A model generated the notes under the pieces. That model saw nothing but the letters and a program-made list of their open reading frames with translations. It was not told the origin of the DNA and ran no database searches. The position numbers and the translations under genes are program-made. A stretch of DNA of 6,977 nt from Avichristensenella sp031550455 (lineage in GTDB: Bacteria; Bacillota; Clostridia; Christensenellales; Aristaeellaceae): contig JAVBOQ010000032.1 in assembly GCA_031550455.1 (NCBI GenBank), positions 1-6,977 of the forward strand, written 5' to 3'. Below are positions 1 through 6,010 of this stretch, in pieces. Every line of letters begins with the position of its first letter. Within the stretch, counting starts at the first letter, position 1.

Positions 1-1
1 C

Positions 2-1318
2 ATGATGAGCGAATTCACGTGGAGCGGCCGCGAGGAAGTCTACAACGGATCCGGCCTCCTCTACATCGCGAACCTTGAGCAGCTCGGCCTGCAGCGCGCC
101 TCGACCGCGCGCGACGCGGTCCTGGTCATGGGCGCGCTGGCCGAACAGTACGGCTACGGCGACGGCGGCGAGACGCTGCTGGTCGCCGACGAAAACGAAG
201 TCTGGATCTTTGAAGTCTGCGGCGGCGGCGCCCTCTGGACGCCGGACAGCGGGCTGCCGGGCGCGCACTGGGCGGCACAGCGCGTTCCGGACGACGAAGT
301 GTTCGTCGGCGCGAACCGTTCCCGCATCGGCGTCATCAACTTCGAAGACAAGGACAACTTCATGTTCTCCGCGACGCTGACCGATCTGCCCAAGGCGATG
401 GGTTGGTGGAAGGAAGGCGAAGCGTTCGATTTCGCCAAGCTCTTCAACCCGGTTCCGTACGGCAGCCCGTTCTATCAGTCCCGCCGCGAATGGCGCGCGT
501 TCAGCCTGCTCGCCCCGTCGCAGGAATTCCCGATTCTGGACCGGGACGGCATGTATCCGTTCTCGATCAAGGCGGACAAGAAACTGACCGTCAAGGACAT
601 CATGGACGTGTACAGCGATCACCTCGAAGGCACCGAGTATGACCTGACGAAGGACGCGGCCGCAGGCCCGTTCGGCAACCCGACCCGCTGGCCGCTGTCG
701 AGCGCCCAGAAGCCGGAAGACGCCAAGGCGCTGGATTGGGAGCGCTCGATCGCGCTGTTCCGCTGCTCGTACAGCTTCGTGTCGCAGAGCCGTTCCTGGC
801 TGCCGGACGAAATCGGCGGCGTGATGTGGTTCGGTCAGGATTCACCGGACACCACCGTGTACGTTCCGATCTACTGCGGCGTGACCGAGATCCCCAAGCC
901 GTGGACGGTTGGCAAGCGCGACGTGTTTGACCGCGACAGCGCGTGGTGGGCGTTCAACCTGGTCAACAACTGGGCGAACCTCCGCTGGGACGCGATGTAC
1001 CCGGTCATCCGCGAGCGGAAAGCCTACTATGAAGACGTGTTCTTCGCCGAGCAGGCGTTTGTCGATGCGGAAGCGCTGAAGCTCTACAACGAAGACCCGG
1101 CCAAGGCGGTCGAGTACCTGACCAAGACCACCAGCTGGAACCTGAACACGGTCGAAAAGGGCTGGTGGGACTTCGCGTTCGAACTGATCGGCCGCTTCTA
1201 CGACGGCTATGAGTTCACCGGCGGCCGCAGCAGAACGATCGGCTACCCGACCGAATACCTCGAGGCCGTCGGCTTCGGCGACACCATGAAGAAGGACCTC
1301 GAGACCCTGGGCAAGTAA
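2..1318 (+). CDS. C69-family dipeptidase, 5' end cut by window
   Basis: This is the C-terminal 438 residues of a family C69 (PepD-type) dipeptidase, an N-terminal-nucleophile hydrolase that cleaves dipeptides. Visible family hallmarks are the ETLLVADENEVWIFEV strand pair (57-72), HWAAQRVPDDEVFVGAN (89-105), the FEDKDNFMFS segment (114-123), and the late block CSYSFVSQSRSWLPDEIGG (255-273) followed by WFG, VYVPIYCG (286-293) and DSAWWAFNLVNNWA (312-325). The catalytic cysteine of this family lies at the mature N-terminus, before all of these blocks, and is not in the window. The reading frame is open to base 1, so the ATG at position 2 is almost certainly internal. No frameshift is seen, and the gene ends with TAA at 1316. 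It is followed after 99 nt by the DUF6305-like gene on the same strand. Family assignment is firm; substrate preference cannot be read. Confidence 0.9.
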   Translation: MMSEFTWSGREEVYNGSGLLYIANLEQLGLQRASTARDAVLVMGALAEQYGYGDGGETLLVADENEVWIFEVCGGGALWTPDSGLPGAHWAAQRVPDDEVFVGANRSRIGVINFEDKDNFMFSATLTDLPKAMGWWKEGEAFDFAKLFNPVPYGSPFYQSRREWRAFSLLAPSQEFPILDRDGMYPFSIKADKKLTVKDIMDVYSDHLEGTEYDLTKDAAAGPFGNPTRWPLSSAQKPEDAKALDWERSIALFRCSYSFVSQSRSWLPDEIGGVMWFGQDSPDTTVYVPIYCGVTEIPKPWTVGKRDVFDRDSAWWAFNLVNNWANLRWDAMYPVIRERKAYYEDVFFAEQAFVDAEALKLYNEDPAKAVEYLTKTTSWNLNTVEKGWWDFAFELIGRFYDGYEFTGGRSRTIGYPTEYLEAVGFGDTMKKDLETLGK

Positions 1319-1352
1319 TCCGTTTTACGGCGCATTAAACACGGTTCACCAC

Positions 1353-1382
1353 GCAGGCCGCGGCAAGCTTGCCGCGGCCTGC
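1353..1382. other. Perfect 30-bp palindrome between dipeptidase and DUF6305-like genes
   Basis: Two 15-nt arms (GCAGGCCGCGGCAAG and its reverse complement) meet at a central AAGCTT with no mismatch. As RNA it would form a very stable GC-rich hairpin. It is followed by AACAACAAACG rather than a run of T on the plus strand, and no T-run follows on the minus strand, so it is not a canonical intrinsic terminator. It lies 35 nt before the next start codon. It could stabilise or process mRNA, attenuate read-through, or bind a dimeric protein as DNA; the sequence does not decide between these. Confidence 0.75.
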
Positions 1383-1417
1383 AACAACAAACGACCCCGG
1401 ATAAGGAGCGCAGTTTT

Positions 1418-1975
1418 ATGAAAAAGACATTGATCGCAGTTCTGCTGCTGATGGCGATGTTCGCCACGGTCGCCGCCGCGGAAGCGCCGGCCGCCGATAC
1501 GCAAAAACTCGAAGGGCCCTTCCTGGTCACCACATGCGGGCAAAGCCCGGGCGCTGTCATGTTCAGCATGGCGGCGATGCCGACCGGCGCCAAGTCGACG
1601 CACAACAACGCGCTGACCGCGGCGGACGTCGTCGCCGGCGAATACAAGACGCTCGTCGTCACCACCGGCACCAGCATGAAGGGCATGGGCGCGGCCGGCA
1701 CGAACGTCGATGCGGAGATCGAGCGCTGCGTCGCGCTGATCAACGCGGCGAAAGAAGCCGGCATGGTCATCGTCGGCGCGCACATCGAGGGCATGGCCCG
1801 CCGCACCGACAGCTCCGACGAAGCTTCGATTAACGCGGTGATGGAGCTTGCCGACATCATCCTGATCATCCAGGACAGCGACAGCGACGGATTCTTCACC
1901 AAGTACGCGGAAGAGCACGAGAAACCGCTGATCATAACCAAAGACGCGCTGGGGATTGGCGCAATACTTCAGTAA
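1418..1975 (+). CDS. Exported DUF6305-like protein, candidate extracytoplasmic transporter component
   Basis: This 185-residue protein has a clear Sec signal peptide: KK at 2-3, a hydrophobic core LIAVLLLMAMFATV, and a likely cut after AAA at 19-21, before EAPAA. The mature part looks like one small alpha/beta domain. TTCGQSPGAV (38-47) comes first, then a strand KTLVVTTGTS (77-86) running into a glycine-rich turn KGMGAAG (88-94), a helix INAAKEAG (108-115), the strand MVIVGAHIEG (116-125) with MARR (126-129), and the strand ADIILIIQD (145-153) followed by DSDGFFTKYA (154-163). From memory this pattern matches the DUF6305 family, which has no assigned biochemistry. The start is supported by AAGGAG at 1403-1408, nine bases before the ATG. 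The permease gene follows after 62 nt. A ligand-binding or sensing role for that permease is inferred from the gene order only. Cys40 and Cys104 could form a disulfide. Confidence 0.75.
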   Translation: MKKTLIAVLLLMAMFATVAAAEAPAADTQKLEGPFLVTTCGQSPGAVMFSMAAMPTGAKSTHNNALTAADVVAGEYKTLVVTTGTSMKGMGAAGTNVDAEIERCVALINAAKEAGMVIVGAHIEGMARRTDSSDEASINAVMELADIILIIQDSDSDGFFTKYAEEHEKPLIITKDALGIGAILQ

Positions 1976-1984
1976 AAACACAGC

Positions 1985-2012
1985 GTGCGGAGCTTCGACA
2001 GAGGCTCCGCAC
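1985..2012 (+). other. Stem-loop between DUF6305-like gene and permease
   Basis: Arms 1985-1996 and 2001-2012 pair over 12 positions with one G-T wobble and a GACA loop. The downstream bases (GAATCGCTG) contain no T-run, so read-through into the permease is expected. The stem ends 9 nt before the purine-rich AAAGGG (2022-2027) that serves the GTG start. It could protect the 3' end of the upstream message or lower translation of the permease, giving more secreted protein than permease. That role is inferred from position, by comparison with hairpins behind other extracytoplasmic binding-protein genes. Confidence 0.7.
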
Positions 2013-2037
2013 GAATCGCTGAAAGGGTGCATTCAGA

Positions 2038-3372
2038 GTGACGATCTTCCTGCATTCCCTGCTGATCCTGCTGGTGATTGTGGTCGTGTTCGCCGTGGCG
2101 AAGAGATTCCGGGTGTCGACCGAGCTGTCGATGCTTTTGGGAACCGTCGCGGCCGTTGTGGCGCACGTCATCTTGCCCAAGGGCGTTGACCCGCGCTCGC
2201 CCCTCCCCTTTACGGAGATCATCCGCCATCTTGTCGAAGGCGCGGTCACCTACTACGACGTCTGCCTCGTGTTCTTATCGGCCACGTTCTTCATGACCCT
2301 CTACAAAGAGTCCGGCGGCGTGGCGTATATCGTGCGGCAAATCGTGCGCGTGTTCCACGCGCACCGGATCATATGCCTGATCCTCCTGACGTTCGTCATG
2401 CTGGTGCCCGGCGCGATCACCGGTTCCGGCGCCACGACGGTGCTGACGGTCGGCGCGCTGGTCGGCGCGGTGCTGATGGCGATGGGCGTTCCGGAGAACA
2501 AGCGCGTCGCGCTGATTTTCGTCCTGGCCGCGATGAGCGCCGCCTGCCCGCCGATCAACCTGTGGGCGATGATGGCCGCGGCCGGCGCGAACATGCCGTA
2601 TGTCGGGTTCGCGATGCCGCTGGCGATCCTGTCGATCGTCGGCGCGCTGTTCGCCACGTTCTACCTGGCGGGCCGCGGAAAGCCGGTCGACCTCGACAAG
2701 GCGATGGCCGACCTGCCCAAGCCGCCCGAAAAGTGGAACGGCCTGCGCGCCGCGCTGCCGTTCGTCGTGTTGATCGGCATCATCCTCGCGGGCCGCCTCT
2801 TCCCGTACGCGTTCCCGGTCGTGGGCCTGCCGTTAACGTTCATGATTTCGGCAGCCGTCGTCGTGCTGGTCAGCCCGGTCAAGCTCAAGATTTTCGAAGT
2901 GGCGAGCACCACGGTCAAGAACCTACTGGGGCTGGTCGGCATCATGGTCGTCGTCGGCGTGCTGAACCAGGTCATGACGCTGACCGGCGCGCGCGGCCTC
3001 TTGTCGCTGGGTGTGGTCACACTGCCGCTCGCGGTGCTGTTTGCGACGCTGTGGATCATCCTGCCCGCGTCGGAGGGCGTGCTGCAATACGCCGTCGCGC
3101 CGCTGTTCGGCGTGCCGCTGATCATGCTGTTTAACATGCTCGGCCTCGATCCGGTCATTTCGCTGGCAAGCTGGGCGGTCATGTGGCCGGTCGGCGACTG
3201 TCTGCCGCCGACGGCCGTTGTCGGCCGCGCGGCCGTGATGGAGCTGGATTACAAGGGCAAGTACTACGGCGGGTTCATCAAGACCGCGCTGGTTCCGATG
3301 CTGTTCATCCTGGCGCTTTGCACCGTCGTGATGATCTTCAGCAAGGAAATCGGTTCGGTCATAGGAGGGTAA
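2038..3372 (+). CDS. Ion-transporter-superfamily permease (TRAP large-subunit/DctM-like)
   Basis: This 444-residue, very hydrophobic protein has about ten or more membrane segments, for example 4-21, 30-46, 74-88, 109-126, 137-150, 158-180, 190-211, 239-258, 262-279, 297-312, 324-342 and 415-434. Two matching halves are visible. The first has PGAITGSGATT (124-134) and then AACPPINLW (168-176). The second has LPASEGVLQ (342-350) and then GDCLPPTAV (386-394). Such repeated small-residue and proline-rich turns are typical of the re-entrant hairpins that bind substrate in ion-transporter-superfamily carriers, including the TRAP DctM subunit. An acidic cytosolic linker (about 213-235) separates the halves. 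The start is GTG at 2038 with AAAGGG ten bases upstream; no better in-frame start is seen. The substrate is unknown. A carboxylate or amino-acid derivative would fit the neighbouring hydrolases, but this is inference. An annotation as a plain C4-dicarboxylate transporter would be over-specific. Confidence 0.8.
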   Translation: MTIFLHSLLILLVIVVVFAVAKRFRVSTELSMLLGTVAAVVAHVILPKGVDPRSPLPFTEIIRHLVEGAVTYYDVCLVFLSATFFMTLYKESGGVAYIVRQIVRVFHAHRIICLILLTFVMLVPGAITGSGATTVLTVGALVGAVLMAMGVPENKRVALIFVLAAMSAACPPINLWAMMAAAGANMPYVGFAMPLAILSIVGALFATFYLAGRGKPVDLDKAMADLPKPPEKWNGLRAALPFVVLIGIILAGRLFPYAFPVVGLPLTFMISAAVVVLVSPVKLKIFEVASTTVKNLLGLVGIMVVVGVLNQVMTLTGARGLLSLGVVTLPLAVLFATLWIILPASEGVLQYAVAPLFGVPLIMLFNMLGLDPVISLASWAVMWPVGDCLPPTAVVGRAAVMELDYKGKYYGGFIKTALVPMLFILALCTVVMIFSKEIGSVIGG

Positions 3373-3376
3373 GAGC

Positions 3377-3544
3377 ATGGCACAGATCCTCAATACAGCG
3401 ATCACCGTGTTGTACTATCTGATCAGCGCTTTCTTCCTGTTTGCCGTGATCAGAAACTTCGTCAAGACAAAGAAAATCCAGGATGCGATCCTGTATGCCG
3501 TTATCATGATCCCCTTTATCCTCCGGATCGCGCGCTTGAAGTAA
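3377..3544 (+). CDS. Small two-helix membrane protein, 55 residues
   Basis: This ORF starts at ATG 3377 and stops with TAA at 3542-3544. The start is only 4 nt after the permease stop, and its AGGAGG (3363-3368) lies inside the permease's last codons, eight bases before the ATG, so translation is probably coupled. The protein has two hydrophobic segments, roughly residues 8-25 (ITVLYYLISAFFLFAV) and 37-50 (AILYAVIMIPFILR). A short basic linker, RNFVKTKKIQD (26-36), separates them and a basic tail RIARLK follows. By the positive-inside rule both ends and the linker cannot all be cytosolic, so the topology is open. I do not recognise a family. Its place between permease and hydrolase suggests an accessory subunit, perhaps the functional counterpart of the small TRAP subunit, although it is far shorter than DctQ proteins. 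It is visibly less GC-rich than its neighbours. Confidence 0.8.
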   Translation: MAQILNTAITVLYYLISAFFLFAVIRNFVKTKKIQDAILYAVIMIPFILRIARLK

Positions 3545-3557
3545 GGAGGAATGACAA

Positions 3558-4721
3558 ATGAGCTTGAAATCCGTAAAGGCGCTTGTGCTGGCGGTCATGC
3601 TCGGCGCCGTGGGCGTTTCGGGATGGCTGTTCCGCGAGCAGCGCGTGTACAAGGAGCCCGTCGTCGTCAGTGAGTCGATCACCACGGTGAAGAAGCTGAG
3701 CGATTATTCCGACGCGGTCAAGGGCACGGTCAACGACATGAACGTGTACATCTTCGACAGCGGCGTCCCCGGCGGAACGATCCTCGTGTTCGGCGGCTCG
3801 CACCCGGAGGAACCGGCCGGTATCATCGCCTCCACGCTGCTCGTCGAAAACCTGAAGGTGACGCAGGGCAAGGTGATCGTCATCGACCGGATGAACCCGA
3901 GCGGTTCGACGAACACGCGCCTCGGCGAAGCGTACCCGCGCTATTTCCATGTGGAAACGCCGTGGGGCGAGCGCAAATGGCGCTTTGGCGACCGGTCGGG
4001 CAACCCGCTGGATTCCTGGCCGGATCCCGAGGTGTACATTCACTACCCGAGCGGCCAGAACCTGGCGTACATGGACATTCGCAACATCAACCGCTGCTGG
4101 CCCGGGCGCGCGGACGGCCTTTTGACCGAGCGCACGACGTACGCCGCGATGCGCATGATTGAGGCGGAGAACGTCAACATGACGATCGACTTCCACGAGG
4201 CGGAGCTTGAGTATCCGGTCGAGAACACGATCGTCACGCACGAGAAGGGCTACGAGGTCGCCGCGATGACGTCGATGATGCTGACGTCGCAGACGTTTGA
4301 CATCCCGATGGGCATGGAGTTCTCGCCCAAAGCGCTGCACGGCCTGACCCACCGCGAGATCGGCGACCATTCCGCCGCCGCGTCCTATCTGTTTGAGGTC
4401 GCGGAGCCGCTGCTTGATCGCATCCGCGGCATCACCGACGAGGAGCTGCTGATGTCCGGCAAGGACCGGTTCGTCATGAAGGCCGGTGAGCATAAACTGC
4501 TGTACGCCCCGATCGACGAAAGCGGCTGGCCGATTGACAAGCGCGTGGCGCGGCATGTCACGGCGACGACGACGCTGATTCAGGTCAACAACATGCTGCA
4601 CCCGGATCAGATGATCACGATCGAGGGCATCCCGACGTATCAGGAAATGATGGACAACGGCGTCGGCATATACCTGCACGACCCGGCGGCGGCCGAGGCG
4701 GGACGGGTGTATTACGACTGA
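3558..4721 (+). CDS. Membrane-anchored M14-type zinc hydrolase, succinylglutamate desuccinylase/aspartoacylase family
   Basis: This 387-residue protein has the M14-fold metal site. The HxxE motif in GGSHPEEPAG (79-88) supplies His82 and Glu85. NINRCWPG (176-183) matches the substrate-binding Asn-Arg of the family (Asn178, Arg179). TIDFHE (209-214) supplies the third ligand, His213. Glu280 or Glu283 in SYLFEVAEP (276-284) is the likely catalytic glutamate. A C-terminal beta-rich region (about 300-374) follows, as in AstE-like enzymes. Unlike cytosolic AstE and aspartoacylase, it begins with a hydrophobic segment (7-25) that looks like an uncleaved anchor, which would place the catalytic domain outside the membrane. 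AGGAGG (3544-3549) lies eight bases before the ATG at 3558; an ATG at 3551 is out of frame. The gene starts 13 nt after the two-helix gene, in the same operon. It probably cleaves an amide bond on an N-acyl or gamma-linked amino acid; the exact substrate is not readable. The family call is firm. Confidence 0.82.
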   Translation: MSLKSVKALVLAVMLGAVGVSGWLFREQRVYKEPVVVSESITTVKKLSDYSDAVKGTVNDMNVYIFDSGVPGGTILVFGGSHPEEPAGIIASTLLVENLKVTQGKVIVIDRMNPSGSTNTRLGEAYPRYFHVETPWGERKWRFGDRSGNPLDSWPDPEVYIHYPSGQNLAYMDIRNINRCWPGRADGLLTERTTYAAMRMIEAENVNMTIDFHEAELEYPVENTIVTHEKGYEVAAMTSMMLTSQTFDIPMGMEFSPKALHGLTHREIGDHSAAASYLFEVAEPLLDRIRGITDEELLMSGKDRFVMKAGEHKLLYAPIDESGWPIDKRVARHVTATTTLIQVNNMLHPDQMITIEGIPTYQEMMDNGVGIYLHDPAAAEAGRVYYD

Positions 4722-4735
4722 CGAAACGGAGGACG

Positions 4736-4786
4736 CCAGGAGGCTCCGCCTCCTGGACCTCCGCCAAAGGGCCTTCGGCCCTCTGG
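4736..4786 (+). repeat. Two-hairpin 51-nt unit, forward copy
   Basis: It consists of a 21-nt hairpin (4736-4756, 9-bp stem, TCC loop), a 7-nt spacer ACCTCCG, and a 23-nt hairpin (4764-4786, AGGGCC-TTC-GGCCCT core extended by CCA/TGG with one A-C mismatch). It begins 14 nt after the hydrolase stop codon. The same geometry recurs on the opposite strand at 4852-4902. It looks like a dispersed intergenic hairpin element, but only one inverted pair is in this window, so genome-wide repetition is inferred. Confidence 0.75.
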
Positions 4787-4823
4787 ACTCCCTTCTTTGC
4801 CTCACGGCAAGGGAGGGAGTTTT
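4787..4823 (+). terminator. Likely intrinsic terminator of plus-strand operon
   Basis: Arms 4787-4801 and 4806-4820 pair over 15 positions with two G-T wobbles around a TCAC loop, and the stem runs into TTTT (4820-4823). It lies 65 nt after the hydrolase stop, directly behind the forward two-hairpin unit. The T-run is short, so termination may be incomplete; a stronger terminator lies at 4921. Confidence 0.6.
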
Positions 4824-4851
4824 GCGTCCGACGAACACCAATATGGGGTTT

Positions 4852-4902
4852 CCAAAGGGACACTGTCCCTTTGGTGGGGATCCAAGGGGCAAAGCCCCTT
4901 GG
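4852..4902 (-). repeat. Two-hairpin 51-nt unit, inverted copy
   Basis: Read on the minus strand this is a 21-nt hairpin (4902-4882, 9-bp stem, TTT loop), a 7-nt spacer ATCCCCA, and a 23-nt hairpin (4874-4852, 10-bp stem, AGT loop). It matches the forward unit at 36 of 51 positions with identical hairpin and spacer lengths. GGGGA (4876-4880) and TCCCC (4905-4909) can add an outer helix around the 21-nt hairpin. Confidence 0.75.
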
Positions 4903-4920
4903 CGTCCCCTTTCCCTCAAA

Positions 4921-4959
4921 CCCTCCGTCGCCTCACGGCGACGGAGGGCCTTTCTTTTT
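4921..4959 (+). terminator. Strong intrinsic terminator at the convergence point
   Basis: A perfect 12-bp stem (4921-4932 with 4937-4948) closes on the loop TCAC and is followed by CC and TTTCTTTTT (4951-4959). On the plus strand this is a canonical terminator for the hydrolase operon. The minus-strand pgsW stop codon (4935-4933) lies in the loop, so the stem also forms over the end of that message. There only TTTGA follows, so it would be a weak minus-strand terminator. Confidence 0.85.
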
Positions 4960-6006
4960 GCGCGGCGCTATCGCCCAAATCAGCGCGAGCGCGGCCATTG
5001 CACACACGAGGGCCACGAGCCACGGCCGGTAGCCTTCGCGCCAGTAGACGCCGCCCTGGCCGACCGCGGGCAGCGGGATCGGGTCGAACGGCAGGCCGAA
5101 GTCGGCCATCAGGCCCTTGACGTTCAGCAGGTGGACGACCGGAACGCCCTGCGCAAGGTAATGCTGCACCAGCCCGACGCCGTGTTCACCGTCCGGCAGC
5201 GACGTTAAGATGCCGCCCGGCATCGCCGTCATGCCGACGCTGTTGCCAAAGGAGGTCAGGTTACCGCCGACGTTGATGAAGCACTTGACCGGCCCGTCCG
5301 CCTCGAAACGGCGGACGCGGTCTTCGACGTTCTCGGCAAGGTCCGCGATCTCGATCGGCTCAAAACCGAGCCCGGCCAGCCGCGCACGGATCGCCTCGCG
5401 CACGGATTCCGGAAATTCTTTACCGGTGTCCGTTTCGCCGCCCATCGAGAACGCGAACGACCGGCGCGTCACCAGCCCTTCGGCTGCCAGAAACGCCTCC
5501 ATGTCGGGATAGGTAAACGCGGGATTGTTCGCGCCGTAGGTGGACGCGCCGATTGACGGGATCGCGACGCCGTCAAGCCCCATCGCGTCCATCGCGCACA
5601 GCACGGCGATGTTGGCGGCGGGGAACGACCCGGACAGGTTGGCGGCGACGCGGTTGCCCGGCGCGAGGCCGAGCCGCGTGAACAGATCGACGATCGCGGC
5701 GGCCAGGTTCGGGTTGGTCGTCGACCGCTTGGATTCGAGGCTGCCCAGCGTCGTCGTGATGAAGGTGTATTCGTCGCCGATCAGGCCGGATCCGTTCGGA
5801 TCGTCGGCGATGTTGATCGCGAAGCCGCGCCGCAGACGTTCCGCCCGGATCGCGTCAAAGGCCGTCTGCGCGCGCGCGGCGGCCTCCCGCATCAGCGGCG
5901 CGGCGGGCTTTTCCACGGGTGATCTGGTGGCCTCCAAGAGCAGGATTCCGACGGCCAGGGCGGCCAGCAGCCATAGCAGACGGCGCGTAGATATCGCGTT
6001 TTGCAT
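4933..6006 (-). CDS. pgsW: Poly-gamma-glutamate system protein (PgsW-type)
   Basis: This 357-residue protein resembles the 'poly-gamma-glutamate system protein' family found beside CapB and CapC. An N-terminal membrane segment (about 9-25, LLWLLAALAVGILLLEA) is followed by a large, probably extracytoplasmic domain (about 30-325), a second membrane segment (about 328-346) and a basic tail RKKKGPPSP. Conserved-looking glycine-rich stretches are IGDEYTFITTTLGSLESKR (76-94), SGSFPAANIA (125-134), PSIGASTYGANNP (150-162), MGGETDTG (188-195) and FINVGGNLTSFGNS (243-256). No catalytic motif is recognised. The ATG at 6006 lies 4 nt after the pgsC stop, with GGGGTGA just upstream on the minus strand. 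Its stop codon falls in the loop of the convergent terminator. The role is probably in assembly, export or processing of the polymer; this is inferred from partners. The symbol is the name used for this neighbourhood type and is less certain than the family. Confidence 0.78.
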   Translation of the reverse strand: MQNAISTRRLLWLLAALAVGILLLEATRSPVEKPAAPLMREAAARAQTAFDAIRAERLRRGFAINIADDPNGSGLIGDEYTFITTTLGSLESKRSTTNPNLAAAIVDLFTRLGLAPGNRVAANLSGSFPAANIAVLCAMDAMGLDGVAIPSIGASTYGANNPAFTYPDMEAFLAAEGLVTRRSFAFSMGGETDTGKEFPESVREAIRARLAGLGFEPIEIADLAENVEDRVRRFEADGPVKCFINVGGNLTSFGNSVGMTAMPGGILTSLPDGEHGVGLVQHYLAQGVPVVHLLNVKGLMADFGLPFDPIPLPAVGQGGVYWREGYRPWLVALVCAMAALALIWAIAPRKKKGPPSP

Positions 6007-6010
6007 TGCG

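Noticed and set aside
2..4. ATG at position 2 as the dipeptidase start
   Set aside because: The family's catalytic N-terminal cysteine region is missing and the frame is open to the window edge, so the gene begins upstream of the window.
1353..1382. Intrinsic terminator after the dipeptidase gene
   Set aside because: The stem is strong, but no T-run follows on either strand.
1243..2032. Overlapping minus-strand frames of about 230 codons over the DUF6305-like gene
   Set aside because: The plus-strand frame has a signal peptide, an AAGGAG site and a folded-domain pattern; the antisense frames have none of these.
1976..2037. Riboswitch before the permease
   Set aside because: Only one simple stem-loop is present in 62 nt, with no conserved aptamer core recognised.
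3516..4919. 467-codon open frame on the minus strand across the M14 hydrolase
   Set aside because: Its translation is rich in Arg, His, Asp and Val with no recognisable motif, it lies antisense to a gene with clear zinc-site motifs, and long antisense frames are expected at this GC content.
4736..4948. CRISPR array or tandem repeat array
   Set aside because: The elements are hairpins of differing sequence in inverted orientation. There are no identical direct repeats with uniform unique spacers.
4797..5208. Plus-strand frames of 107 and 128 codons running out of the intergenic hairpins
   Set aside because: They run through terminator stems into sequence antisense to pgsW, and their residues simply translate the hairpin repeats.
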